A DNA stretch of 64,000 nucleotides from Amycolatopsis sp. QT-25 (GTDB lineage: Bacteria > Actinomycetota > Actinomycetes > Mycobacteriales > Pseudonocardiaceae). The stretch's first letter is position 1. Every line of letters starts with the position of its first letter. The DNA lies in contig NZ_CP120210.1 of the NCBI RefSeq assembly GCF_029369745.1, forward strand, positions 7,812,001 through 7,876,000, read 5' to 3'. A program made the position numbers and the translations under genes. Under the pieces are notes generated by a model, which ran no database searches, had not been told where the DNA came from, and worked only from the letters and a program-made list of their open reading frames with translations. This document shows, in pieces, positions 57,117 through 64,000 of this stretch.

Positions 57117-58940
57117 TCAGCCGAGACGCTGCTTGAGCGCGTCCAGCTCGTCACGCAGCGAAGCCGGGACCTTGTCGCCGATCTTCTCGAACCACTCCTC
57201 GATGAGCGGCAGTTCCTGGCGCCACTCGTCGGCGGAGACGTCGAGCGCGGCCTGGATGTCGGCCAGCGGCTCCTTGAGGCCCTCGGTCTCGAGATCCTCG
57301 GCGTTCGGCACGAGGCCGACCGGGGTCTCCTTCGCGTTGCCCTTGCCCTCGACGCGGTCGATGACCCACTTCAGGACGCGTGAGTTCTCGCCGAATCCCG
57401 GCCACAGGAAGCGGCCGTCGTCGCCGCGGCGGAACCAGTTGACGTAGAAGATCTTCGGCAGCTTGTCCGCGTCGGCGTTCTTGCCAAGGTCCAGCCAGTG
57501 CTTGAAGTAGTCACCGGCGTGGTAGCCGAGGAACGGCAGCATGGCCATCGGGTCGCGGCGCACGTTGCCGACCGCGCCGGCGGCGGCCGCGGTGGTCTCC
57601 GACGACATGGTGGCGCCCATGAACACGCCGTGCTGCCAGTCGCGGGCCTCGTTCACCAGCGGCACCGTGGTCTTGCGGCGGCCACCGAACAGGATCGCCG
57701 AGATCGGCACGCCCTGCGGGTCGTCCCACTCGGGGGCGAGGATCGGGCACTGCGACATCGGCGTGCAGTAGCGCGAGTTCGGGTGCGCGGCCTTCTCTTC
57801 CGACTCCGGCGTCCAGTCCTGCTTCTTCCAGGAGGTGGCGTGCGCGGGCTTTTCACCCATGCCCTCCCACCAGACGTCGCCGTCGTCGGTGAGCGCGACG
57901 TTCGTGTAGACCGTGTTGCCCGCTTCGATGGTGCGCATCGCGTTGGGGTTGGTGTGCCAGTCGGTGCCCGGCGCGACACCGAAGAAGCCGAACTCGGGGT
58001 TCACCGCGTACAGGCGGCCGTCCTCGCCGAAGCGCATCCACGCGATGTCGTCACCGAGGGTCTCGGCGCGCCAGCCGGGGATGGTCGGCTGCAGCATGGC
58101 GAGGTTGGTCTTGCCGCAGGCGCTCGGGAACGCCGCCGCGACGTAGTGGACCTTGTCCTCGGGGGAGATCAGCTTGAGGATCAGCATGTGCTCGGCCAGC
58201 CAGCCCTCGTCGCGGGCGATGACCGAGCCGATGCGCAGCGAGTAGCACTTCTTGCCCAGCAGCGAGTTGCCGCCGTAGCCGGAGCCGTAGCTCCAGATCT
58301 CGCGGGTCTCGGGGAAGTGCGAGATGTACTTGGTGGTGTTGCACGGCCAGGAGACGTCTTCCTGACCCGGCTCCAGCGGCGCGCCGACGGAGTGCAGCGC
58401 GGGGACGAACTCGCGCTCGGTGCCGTCCTCGGTGACGAACTTGTCCAGCGCGGCCTTGCCGGCGCGGGTCATCACGCGCATGGAGGCGACGACGTAGGCG
58501 AAGTCGGTGATTTCGATGCCGAGCTTGGGGTCGTCGGCGCCGAGGGGGCCCATGCAGAAGGGGATGACGTACATCGTGCGACCGCGCATGCAGCCGCGGT
58601 ACAGCTCGGTCATCGTGGCCTTCATCTCGGCCGGGTTCATCCAGTTGTTGGTGGGACCGGCGTCGGCCTCGTCCTCCGAACAGATGAAGGTGCGCTCTTC
58701 GACGCGGGCGACGTCATTCGGGTCGGAAGCGGCCCAGTACGAGTCGGGCTTCGCGTCGAGCTGCACGAACGTGCCGGCGGAGACCAGCTCGGCGTTGATG
58801 CGCGCGGCTTCTTCGTCGGACCCGTCGACCCACACCACGCGGTCCGGAGTGGTCAGTTCGGCGACCTCCCGGACCCAGGACAGCACGCCACTGTGCGTCG
58901 TCGGCGCATTTTCCAGTCCGGGGATGGCGACTGCGGTCAT
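57117..58940 (-). CDS. pckG: Phosphoenolpyruvate carboxykinase (GTP)
   Basis: 607 residues, full length for the GTP-dependent class. Diagnostic parts: substrate region RGRTMYVIPFCMGPLG, metal-site residues around the conserved K in SLLGKKCYSLRIGS, the kinase-1a P-loop F-P-S-A-C-G-K-T-N (271-279) with the reactive Cys, and GRRKTTVPLVNEARDWQHG. It converts oxaloacetate to PEP (gluconeogenesis) or works in reverse for anaplerosis, in the cytoplasm. ATG behind AGGAGTAGAG. Long structured leader upstream; strong terminator downstream; monocistronic. Confidence 0.97.
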   Translation of the reverse strand: MTAVAIPGLENAPTTHSGVLSWVREVAELTTPDRVVWVDGSDEEAARINAELVSAGTFVQLDAKPDSYWAASDPNDVARVEERTFICSEDEADAGPTNNWMNPAEMKATMTELYRGCMRGRTMYVIPFCMGPLGADDPKLGIEITDFAYVVASMRVMTRAGKAALDKFVTEDGTEREFVPALHSVGAPLEPGQEDVSWPCNTTKYISHFPETREIWSYGSGYGGNSLLGKKCYSLRIGSVIARDEGWLAEHMLILKLISPEDKVHYVAAAFPSACGKTNLAMLQPTIPGWRAETLGDDIAWMRFGEDGRLYAVNPEFGFFGVAPGTDWHTNPNAMRTIEAGNTVYTNVALTDDGDVWWEGMGEKPAHATSWKKQDWTPESEEKAAHPNSRYCTPMSQCPILAPEWDDPQGVPISAILFGGRRKTTVPLVNEARDWQHGVFMGATMSSETTAAAAGAVGNVRRDPMAMLPFLGYHAGDYFKHWLDLGKNADADKLPKIFYVNWFRRGDDGRFLWPGFGENSRVLKWVIDRVEGKGNAKETPVGLVPNAEDLETEGLKEPLADIQAALDVSADEWRQELPLIEEWFEKIGDKVPASLRDELDALKQRLG

Positions 58941-58964
58941 CTCTACTCCTGACTTCCGACGGCA

Positions 58965-59055
58965 GAAGCCCACACCGGGAACGACGCTGTTCCGATGCGG
59001 GCTTCGATGCCGGCGACCGAATGGCTTCGCACACCGGCGGGAAGGCCGGTGTGCG
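58965..59055 (-). promoter_or_regulatory. Two consecutive hairpins in the pckG leader
   Basis: On the minus strand an 11-bp perfect hairpin (59045-59055 with 59028-59038) is followed by a long, slightly bulged one (58989-59005 with 58965-58982) ending 25 nt before the ATG. Both share GGTGTG(C/G)G segments, so the arms could exchange partners. This is a candidate attenuator or ligand-responsive leader. Confidence 0.45.
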
Positions 59056-59228
59056 GGTTTTGGGATTCCCCGAGAGTAGCCGGATGACCGGCAGGTAACC
59101 GAGAGCTGACCTGTCGGTTCTCTCACAAGAACGATAAGGGAATCGATTCAGTATCACCGGAATGGGCCAGCTGCGGAAATTCTTCCGGTACTCGACGGCG
59201 TGGTGACGGGGCGAATCGGACAGGGGAA

Positions 59229-59256
59229 AGCCCGGCACGAGGTCTCGTACCGGGCT
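59229..59256 (-). terminator. Hairpin after the EF-hand-like gene
   Basis: A 13-bp stem with one mismatch (arm AGCCCGGCACGAG) and a 2-nt loop, 80 bp beyond the stop codon of the acidic protein gene; it lies between that gene and pckG. Confidence 0.6.
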
Positions 59257-59291
59257 GTTCTGTGACCAGAATTACACGAATTCAGCCGTGA

Positions 59292-59328
59292 AATGGCCTA
59301 GACCATTCTGCCAGTGGTTTAAACCATT
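59292..59328. promoter_or_regulatory. Two tandem DasR-box-like 16-mers
   Basis: AATGGCCTAGACCATT (59292-59307) and AGTGGTTTAAACCATT (59313-59328) each match 13 of 16 positions of the dre consensus ACTGGTCTAGACCACT. Their centres are 21 bp apart, two helical turns. They lie about 350 bp before pckG and just after the acidic protein gene's stop codon. Confidence 0.45.
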
Positions 59329-59335
59329 TCTGGAT

Positions 59336-60058
59336 TCAGTTGAGGCTGATCCACTGGCCGGTCGAAGAATCGATCTTCGCCACGCCCTCGAGTGTTTCGG
59401 TGCCTGCTCCACCCCACGCCGCGTCACCCGCCGGGTCGTCCTGGACGGCTGCCGGAGTGCTCGCGAAGGCCGCTCCGATGTCGTTGTTGACCACGCCGCT
59501 GCCGACCTCGGTCCACTGGCCGGGACCGGTGTGCTCGTAAGTCTTGGAGTTGCCGGAAGCGTCGGTCTCCACCGCGATGTCGGCGTTGCCGTCGCCGTCC
59601 TTGTCGGTGAAGGCGATGGTGCGGCCGTCCTCCGTCTGGACGACGGCGGTGTCGGGGGTCCCGTCACCGTCGGTGTCGATCGTCGGCGGGCCGATCTCGA
59701 CGTCGCCGTTGGGCATGTCGGCGTGCATGGTGCCGCTGGTGCCCGCGTCGGAACCACCGTCGTCGCTACCGCCACCGGCCTCGACCCAGGCACCGGACGC
59801 CTCGTCGTAGACGGCTTCCTGGACGACCTTGCCGTTCTCGTCCAGCACCGCGTACTGGTCGGCCTCGCCGTCGCCGTCGGTGTCGACGAACGCCTGGCCG
59901 GTGCCGTCTTCGTGCTGGATGACCGCGGCGTCGTTGACGCCGTCCTTGTCGAGGTCGTAGTTGAGCTCGGCCTGGTACTCCTCGCCGTCAACGTGGACCG
60001 TGACCGCCTCCGTGGAGCCCGCCTCGGCGTCCGTGCCGCCGCTCTCGTCGACCCACAT
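59336..60058 (-). CDS. Acidic protein with EF-hand-like calcium loops (DUF6802-like)
   Basis: 240 residues, very rich in Asp/Glu/Gly/Ser. At least four D-x-D-G-x-x-D loops (DLDKDGVNDAA, DTDGDGEADQY, DTDGDGTPDTA, DKDGDGNADIA) could bind calcium in the manner of dockerin or thrombospondin repeats. No signal peptide or membrane segment, so location is uncertain; related actinomycete proteins may be exported by non-classical routes. It lies directly downstream of the dynamin gene (92-bp gap), a recurring neighbourhood. Function unknown. Confidence 0.65.
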   Translation of the reverse strand: MWVDESGGTDAEAGSTEAVTVHVDGEEYQAELNYDLDKDGVNDAAVIQHEDGTGQAFVDTDGDGEADQYAVLDENGKVVQEAVYDEASGAWVEAGGGSDDGGSDAGTSGTMHADMPNGDVEIGPPTIDTDGDGTPDTAVVQTEDGRTIAFTDKDGDGNADIAVETDASGNSKTYEHTGPGQWTEVGSGVVNNDIGAAFASTPAAVQDDPAGDAAWGGAGTETLEGVAKIDSSTGQWISLN

Positions 60059-60149
60059 GGGATAACCCCCTCGTTGACCTGCTGGTGTGTCGAAGCTTAT
60101 GACTCACCGTAGGCCGGTTCGGTTCCGGTCCACAACAGGACCACCCTGG

Positions 60150-61985
60150 TCAGGCGTCGCGCAGTGACCGGATGCGACCGAGCAGTGCCTCGACGCGATC
60201 GCGACCGTCCGAGACGTCCTTCAGGCGCTTCGCGACGACCGAGATCTTCTTCGCCCGTTCCTGCGCGCCCATCTTGATCGTCTTGTCGACTTCCTTCAGC
60301 TCCGCCTCGATCGCGTCGATGCGGCGGCCGAGGGCTTCGTCGAGCGCCATCGACAGCTGCTGTTCGGCCTCGATCAGCTGCTCCGCGACGAGCTGGTCCA
60401 AGGTGGAACGCGCGTCCGCGATCGCCTCGACCAGCCACTGTTTCAGGTGCTGCTTGTCCGAGGCGTGTTTGCGGGTGCGCGCCATCCACCAGCCCGCGCC
60501 GAGGCCGATGATGATCGTGGCCGGCAGGATCACCGGGTTCAGGATCGCGACGCCCGCCAGCGGCAGCGCGGCGACCTTCCCGGCGCCGAGACCGCCGGAA
60601 ACACCCATGAAGATGAGCAGTTTGTCCTCGGCCGTCGGCGGTTTCTTGTCCGGCGGGCGCAGTACGACCGGCGGGCCGCCCGCCCTGGCGAACTGGCCGC
60701 GGATGATGTCGAGCTCCTCGGCCGAGAACAGCTCCGAAAGCGCGACGTTGGTGACCTGGTTGAGCCGCTGGGAGAGCAGCATGGAGATCCGCTGCGACGT
60801 CGTCTGCAACGCGATGTCGACCTGCTGCGGCAGCGCGGCGAGGGCGTCCCGTTTCGCGCCGTCGATCTGCTGCCGGAAATGCGTCGACGCGTCGCGCATC
60901 TGCCTGCTGGTCTCATGCCCGACCTCGACGCGGGTCCGCTGGATCTCCGCGCGCAGTTTCAACTGCCAGCCCCGCGTCGACGAGCGCCGTTCGGTGGTCA
61001 GGTCGTCGCGGCGCCGGCGCAGCTGTTCCGCCTCCGCCTCACCGGCGGACAACGCACGGCTTTCCGCCTGCGACTTCGCCTTGAGCTCACCGAGCGCGCT
61101 CGACAGCGCGCGCAGGGTGTTGGCCTCGCCGAGCATCGCCGAGCGGCCGACCAGCATCTCCTGCAACGCGCCCTGCAACGCGCCGATGCCTGCCTTTTCC
61201 CGCAGCATCATGGCCATCTGCTCGTTCGGGGCCTTGGCCGCCGTCTCGAACATCCGCGCGGACACCGGATGGAACACCGCGTCGGCGAACCGGGGAGCGT
61301 GCTCGGCGAGCAGCCGGCGGTCGGCTTCGAGCACCTCGCGCCAGCCGCGGAACTGGTCGGTCTTGGTCAGCGCGAACAGCACGGTTTCGACGCGCTCGCC
61401 CATCGCCTGCAGGAAGTGCAGTTCCTGCGCCGTGAACGGCGAAGAGGCGTCGATGACGAACAGCAGCGCGGTGGCGCCCGCGGCGGCCTCCTTCGCCAGC
61501 TCGCCGTGCATCGAATCGAGCCCGCCGACACCCGGTGTATCCACGATGGACACCCGTTCGAGCAGCGGGACCGGACCGGAGACCTCGACGTATCGCGGCG
61601 GGAGCTGCCCTTCCGGCAGTTCGTGCGCGGCCGAGACCCAGTGGATCAGGTGGTTGAGGTCGATCGGCACCGGGGCCAGCTGGCCCGGATAGCAGGCCTG
61701 CGCGGACCACTGCTCGGCGTGCTCGAAGACGAGGTACGTCGCCGTGGCGACGTCGGCGTCCACAGGGGACAGTCCCGGCATGGACAGGAGCGCGTTCACA
61801 AGCGAGCTCTTGCCGCGGTTGGTCTCGCCGACCACCACGACCGACGGCTTCTTCGGCCGCGCCTTCCGGATGTCCTCGACCCATTTCGCCGCCTGAGGAT
61901 CGGCTTCGCGGACGACGGCGAGCAGTTGCTCACGCGTGCTCTTCACGACCGCCGGCAGGTTGGCCGCCGCGCTCGGAGCGGTCAC
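60150..61985 (-). CDS. Dynamin-like large GTPase
   Basis: 611 residues. The GTPase motifs are G1 GETNRGKSS (53-61), G3 D149-T-P-G and G4 T-K-T-D (207-210). A long stalk with coiled coil (about 290-420) follows, then a hydrophobic paddle-like hairpin (about 455-495, GVSGGLGAGKVAALPLAGVAI and ATIIIGLGAGWWMA) and a second coiled coil (515-605). This is the bacterial dynamin layout (IniA, DynA), acting on membranes, for example in septation or repair after antibiotic or phage damage. GTG start overlapping the GrpE-like stop (GTGA). Confidence 0.88.
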   Translation of the reverse strand: MTAPSAAANLPAVVKSTREQLLAVVREADPQAAKWVEDIRKARPKKPSVVVVGETNRGKSSLVNALLSMPGLSPVDADVATATYLVFEHAEQWSAQACYPGQLAPVPIDLNHLIHWVSAAHELPEGQLPPRYVEVSGPVPLLERVSIVDTPGVGGLDSMHGELAKEAAAGATALLFVIDASSPFTAQELHFLQAMGERVETVLFALTKTDQFRGWREVLEADRRLLAEHAPRFADAVFHPVSARMFETAAKAPNEQMAMMLREKAGIGALQGALQEMLVGRSAMLGEANTLRALSSALGELKAKSQAESRALSAGEAEAEQLRRRRDDLTTERRSSTRGWQLKLRAEIQRTRVEVGHETSRQMRDASTHFRQQIDGAKRDALAALPQQVDIALQTTSQRISMLLSQRLNQVTNVALSELFSAEELDIIRGQFARAGGPPVVLRPPDKKPPTAEDKLLIFMGVSGGLGAGKVAALPLAGVAILNPVILPATIIIGLGAGWWMARTRKHASDKQHLKQWLVEAIADARSTLDQLVAEQLIEAEQQLSMALDEALGRRIDAIEAELKEVDKTIKMGAQERAKKISVVAKRLKDVSDGRDRVEALLGRIRSLRDA

Positions 61986-62467
61986 TGGGCCTTCTTCGCG
62001 TAGACGATGACGATCGGCGCGCGCAGGACCCGGTCGTGATCGGCGAACCCGACGACCTCGGTCTCCGCGACGAGCCCTTCGAGTGCCGGATCCCCGGTCG
62101 CGACCGCGCCGCCCGCCTCGTGCACGGCGGGGTCGAACCGCTCACCGTCCGGGCGCAGCGCACGGACACCGATCCCGGCGAGACCGTGTTCCAGCCGCTC
62201 GACGACGCCGCCGCTGCGGGCGCGATCGAGGGCGTACAGGCAGAGCTGGATCAGCGCCTGCCGATCGGCGAGAGCCTGTTCGAGGTCGGCCGGACCCGTG
62301 GTCGTGGACTCCACATCGGTCTTCGACGCGGCTTCGACGGCCACGGTTCCCTTGGACGGCGAAGGAGCGCCATCTGCTTCGGCGATGATCGCCGCCGAGA
62401 TCTGACCGGTCGGCACCTCGTCCGGGTCCACCTCGTCGACCGCCTTCTTGCGCAGCCAAGCACCCAC
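61982..62467 (-). CDS. GrpE-like protein
   Basis: 161 residues. The C-terminal 60 residues match the GrpE beta domain (ERFDPAVHEAGGAVATGDPALEGLVAETEVVGFADHDRVLRAPIVIVY), which in GrpE opens the DnaK nucleotide pocket. Only a short coiled coil (about 60-95) precedes it. No Hsp70 gene is nearby. It overlaps the dynamin gene, as in related dynamin operons, so it may serve a dedicated Hsp70 elsewhere or have lost that role. GTG start. Confidence 0.75.
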   Translation of the reverse strand: MGAWLRKKAVDEVDPDEVPTGQISAAIIAEADGAPSPSKGTVAVEAASKTDVESTTTGPADLEQALADRQALIQLCLYALDRARSGGVVERLEHGLAGIGVRALRPDGERFDPAVHEAGGAVATGDPALEGLVAETEVVGFADHDRVLRAPIVIVYAKKAQ

Positions 62468-62506
62468 CCGAATCGACCCCCGTAACTGGTGTCCCGGACC
62501 TGCTGG

Positions 62507-63163
62507 TCAGCCCGGGAAGATTTCACCAGTGTCGGCCACCGGACCGTCGGCCGGGGGCGAAATCGGCAGAACGGGACGAAGGAATCTGGTGACCAGCTCG
62601 TTCATCACCGCGAGTTCCGCCTCCGGATCGAGGTCCGGCTCCAGAATCACGCGTGAAAGGGGCGCGTCGACCAACGCGACGAGCCAGCTCGCCACCGTCC
62701 GCGGGTCGAGGCCGGGATCGATCCGGCCCGCTTCCGCCGCCCGCGTCACGAGATCGGTGAGCCCGTCACGGAGGGTGCGATCGTTGCCCTGGACGAGTTC
62801 CGCCAGCTCGGCGTCGCGGGAACACTGCGCGGCGACCTCGAGGACGAGTTTGGCCGCGAGAGGCTGCAGGAGCTGCTCCGACACTTGCGCGACGACGTGG
62901 ACGATCGCGTCCCAGGGATCCTCGATCGCCCCGGCCGCCGCGAGCAGGGCCGCGGTCTCGTCGCCGTCCTGCTCGAAGATGCCGACGAACACCGCGCGCT
63001 TGTTCGGGAAGTAGTGGAACAGGCTGCCGGTGCTGATCCCCGCGGCGCGGCAGATCTCCGCCGTCGTGGTCTTCTCGAAGCCCTTCGCCGAGAAACACCA
63101 CGCGGCGGCGTCGAGGATGGCGCGGCGTTTCGCCTCGTGCTTGGCCGGGTCGACCGTCCTCAT
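62507..63163 (-). CDS. TetR family regulator
   Basis: 218 residues. HTH at about 15-60 (RRAILDAAAWCFSAKGFEKTTTAEICRAAGISTGSLFHYFPNKRAVF), then a ligand domain with LEPDLDPEAELAVMNELVTRFLR at the end. The ATG overlaps the stop of the PH-like gene (ATGA), so they are one transcript. A TetR-type palindrome lies in front of that transcript, suggesting autoregulation. The GrpE-dynamin genes follow 40 bp later on the same strand and may be included. Confidence 0.85.
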   Translation of the reverse strand: MRTVDPAKHEAKRRAILDAAAWCFSAKGFEKTTTAEICRAAGISTGSLFHYFPNKRAVFVGIFEQDGDETAALLAAAGAIEDPWDAIVHVVAQVSEQLLQPLAAKLVLEVAAQCSRDAELAELVQGNDRTLRDGLTDLVTRAAEAGRIDPGLDPRTVASWLVALVDAPLSRVILEPDLDPEAELAVMNELVTRFLRPVLPISPPADGPVADTGEIFPG

Positions 63164-63639
63164 TTCACCGCCGGCGGCTCGTCCTGCCACGGGTAGCCGT
63201 GGTCGACGAAGGCCTTGGCGACGGCCTTGCGGTCGACGTCGCCCTTCTGCCGCACCAGTTCCCGGCCGTCGGCGGCGAGCAGGACCAGCTCCTTGCCGTC
63301 GAGGAAGACGGCCTCGAGCCGGGCTTCGTAGGCACGGCTGCGGCCCTTGGTGGTCAGCGTGATGCGGTTCGGCGTCACCTTGACGATCAGCCGCTCGTGC
63401 GCCCAGACCGCGGCGAAGACCAGGCCGAGGACCAGGCCGACGCCGATTCCGGTGACCATGCCCCACGGCCGCGGCAGGTCAGAGACGAGCTGGAAGGGGC
63501 CCTTGAACGGGACCCAGCTCAGGGACGCCACCCAGCCGGAAATCGACTGGAGGAACCAGCCGAGCGCGGCGCCCGCCAGCGGACAGCCGAGCCAGGAGGC
63601 CGTGCGCAGCCACTGAGGCTCGTCGACGATCGTTTCCAT
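63160..63639 (-). CDS. Membrane protein with PH-like domain (YqeB-like)
   Basis: 159 residues: two membrane segments (about 14-36, ASWLGCPLAGAALGWFLQSI; and 55-75, MVTGIGVGLVLGLVFAAVW) followed by a beta-rich PH-like domain (about 78-150, ERLIVKVTPNRITLTTKGRSRAYEARLEAVFLDGKELVLLAADG). The family is uncharacterised. The ATG at 63639 is preferred over a codon 57 nt upstream, which would cover the operator palindrome. Cotranscribed with the TetR gene. Confidence 0.7.
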   Translation of the reverse strand: METIVDEPQWLRTASWLGCPLAGAALGWFLQSISGWVASLSWVPFKGPFQLVSDLPRPWGMVTGIGVGLVLGLVFAAVWAHERLIVKVTPNRITLTTKGRSRAYEARLEAVFLDGKELVLLAADGRELVRQKGDVDRKAVAKAFVDHGYPWQDEPPAVK

Positions 63640-63650
63640 GCGCTCATTAT

Positions 63651-63670
63651 TAGACCGAGCGCTCGGTTTA
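63651..63670. promoter_or_regulatory. TetR-type operator palindrome
   Basis: TAGACCGAGC facing GCTCGGTTTA (9 of 10 pairs; the central 14 bp are perfect), 11 bp before the PH-like start. The sequence ACCGAGCGCTCGGT is a frequent TetR operator type. Confidence 0.75.
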
Positions 63671-63680
63671 TCAAACCGAC

Positions 63681-63764
63681 CCCCGCAATTGGTCACCTAC
63701 TTGCCCGCGTGCTTGCCCGGATCGCACGCGTGCGATCCGGGCAAGTAGGTGACTAATTGCGGGG
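63681..63764. repeat. Nested palindrome, CGCAATTGGTC family
   Basis: Outer arms of 27 bp (63681-63707 and 63738-63764, one mismatch) share their start with the repeat at 42023-42078. A 34-bp perfect palindrome (63712-63745) is nested off-centre and competes with the outer right arm, because CTTGCCCG occurs twice on the left. It lies between two minus-strand genes. Confidence 0.75.
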
Positions 63765-63768
63765 ATGG

Positions 63769-64000
63769 TCAGTCGCGGATCTGCTGCCAGATGAGGAAGT
63801 ACGCCCGGTGCACGACGTGCGCGACGCGGCTCTGCGCGGGCGTCGCGCCGAAGGACGCGAAGGAGCGCCACCAACCGGCGCGTTCCAGGGCGTGGGCCGC
63901 CAGTTCGGCGCGCGGAGCACCCGGCTTGCCGAGCTGGGCGCCGATGTCGGCGTTGCTGCCGACCCGCAGGACCTCCTCGGACAGGTCCTCGGGCATGTCG
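63769..64000 (-). CDS. Unknown protein, C-terminal part (5' end outside window)
   Basis: Some 77 residues of a frame that is open to the right edge. It reads DMPEDLSEEVLRVGSNADIG, then a basic helix (APRAELAAHALERAGWWRSFASFG) and a tail AYFLIWQQIRD. Not recognised. It ends 5 bp beyond the nested palindrome, which probably terminates its mRNA. Confidence 0.5.
   Translation of the reverse strand, partial: DMPEDLSEEVLRVGSNADIGAQLGKPGAPRAELAAHALERAGWWRSFASFGATPAQSRVAHVVHRAYFLIWQQIRD

Overview
The window is high-GC DNA (roughly 70% by eye) with GTG starts, ATGA/GTGA gene overlaps and many leaderless-looking starts. The gene content (orphan ESX-type genes with DUF3558 and EspG-like members, ECF42/DGPF, GTP-dependent PEP carboxykinase, a FabG4/HtdX/FadA2 locus, MctC-type symporter, dynamin with a GrpE-like protein) points to an actinomycete, most likely Pseudonocardiaceae and probably Amycolatopsis. 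It looks chromosomal. I see no rRNA, tRNA, CRISPR array or prophage.

Layout. 1-9.5 kb: end of an acyl-CoA dehydrogenase, two small GlsB/YeaQ-type membrane proteins, an LRR protein, a VanW protein, a GroES-like protein, a thioredoxin-NHL protein and a large membrane protein with a predicted beta-helix. 9.5-13.3 kb: an orphan type VII (ESX) substrate/chaperone cluster behind a 755-bp gene-free leader holding a duplicated promoter-like 44-mer. 13.3-15.8 kb: polar amino-acid ABC importer. 16.5-17.5 kb: decayed ATP-grasp/alpha-E/transglutaminase operon. 17.5-20.6 kb: siderophore importer with an IdeR-type iron box between its divergent arms. 20.7-28.3 kb: haloacetate-dehalogenase-like hydrolase, M20 peptidase, a 2-oxoacid dehydrogenase E1alpha-E1beta-E2 operon, and an IS30-family element that landed in the palindrome after that operon. 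28.3-32 kb: TetR-controlled ABC exporter operon, then FxsA. 32-33.9 kb: frameshifted AlbA_2/Schlafen-type gene.

33.9-39.6 kb is a coherent lipid locus: tandem SCP2-like proteins, a TetR regulator, HtdX-like MaoC, FabG4-like reductase and FadA2-like thiolase. Two near-identical palindromes, one between the SCP2 and tetR genes and one between fabG and fadA, suggest a single local regulon. 39.6-49.1 kb: Drr-type exporter, DGPF protein, DoxX, secreted GDPD, TipA-type MerR regulator, AAA ATPase, a 49-residue protein followed by a possible sRNA, MarR-GNAT fusion, and a DGPF/ECF42 sigma pair. 49.3-64 kb: MctC/DUF3311 symporter, secreted tripeptidyl-aminopeptidase-like hydrolase, XRE regulator convergent with an EndoU-remnant/MafI-like protein, ABC/LLM genes, pckG with a structured leader, an EF-hand-like acidic protein, and a PH/TetR/GrpE-like/dynamin gene string.

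Intergenic regions carry several families of long palindromes and short tandem repeats, mostly at gene ends. They recur within the window and one was the target of the IS. The features most worth following are the orphan ESX cluster, the EndoU-remnant/MafI-like protein, the SCP2/TetR/FabG4/FadA2 regulon and the dynamin/GrpE operon that lacks a local Hsp70.
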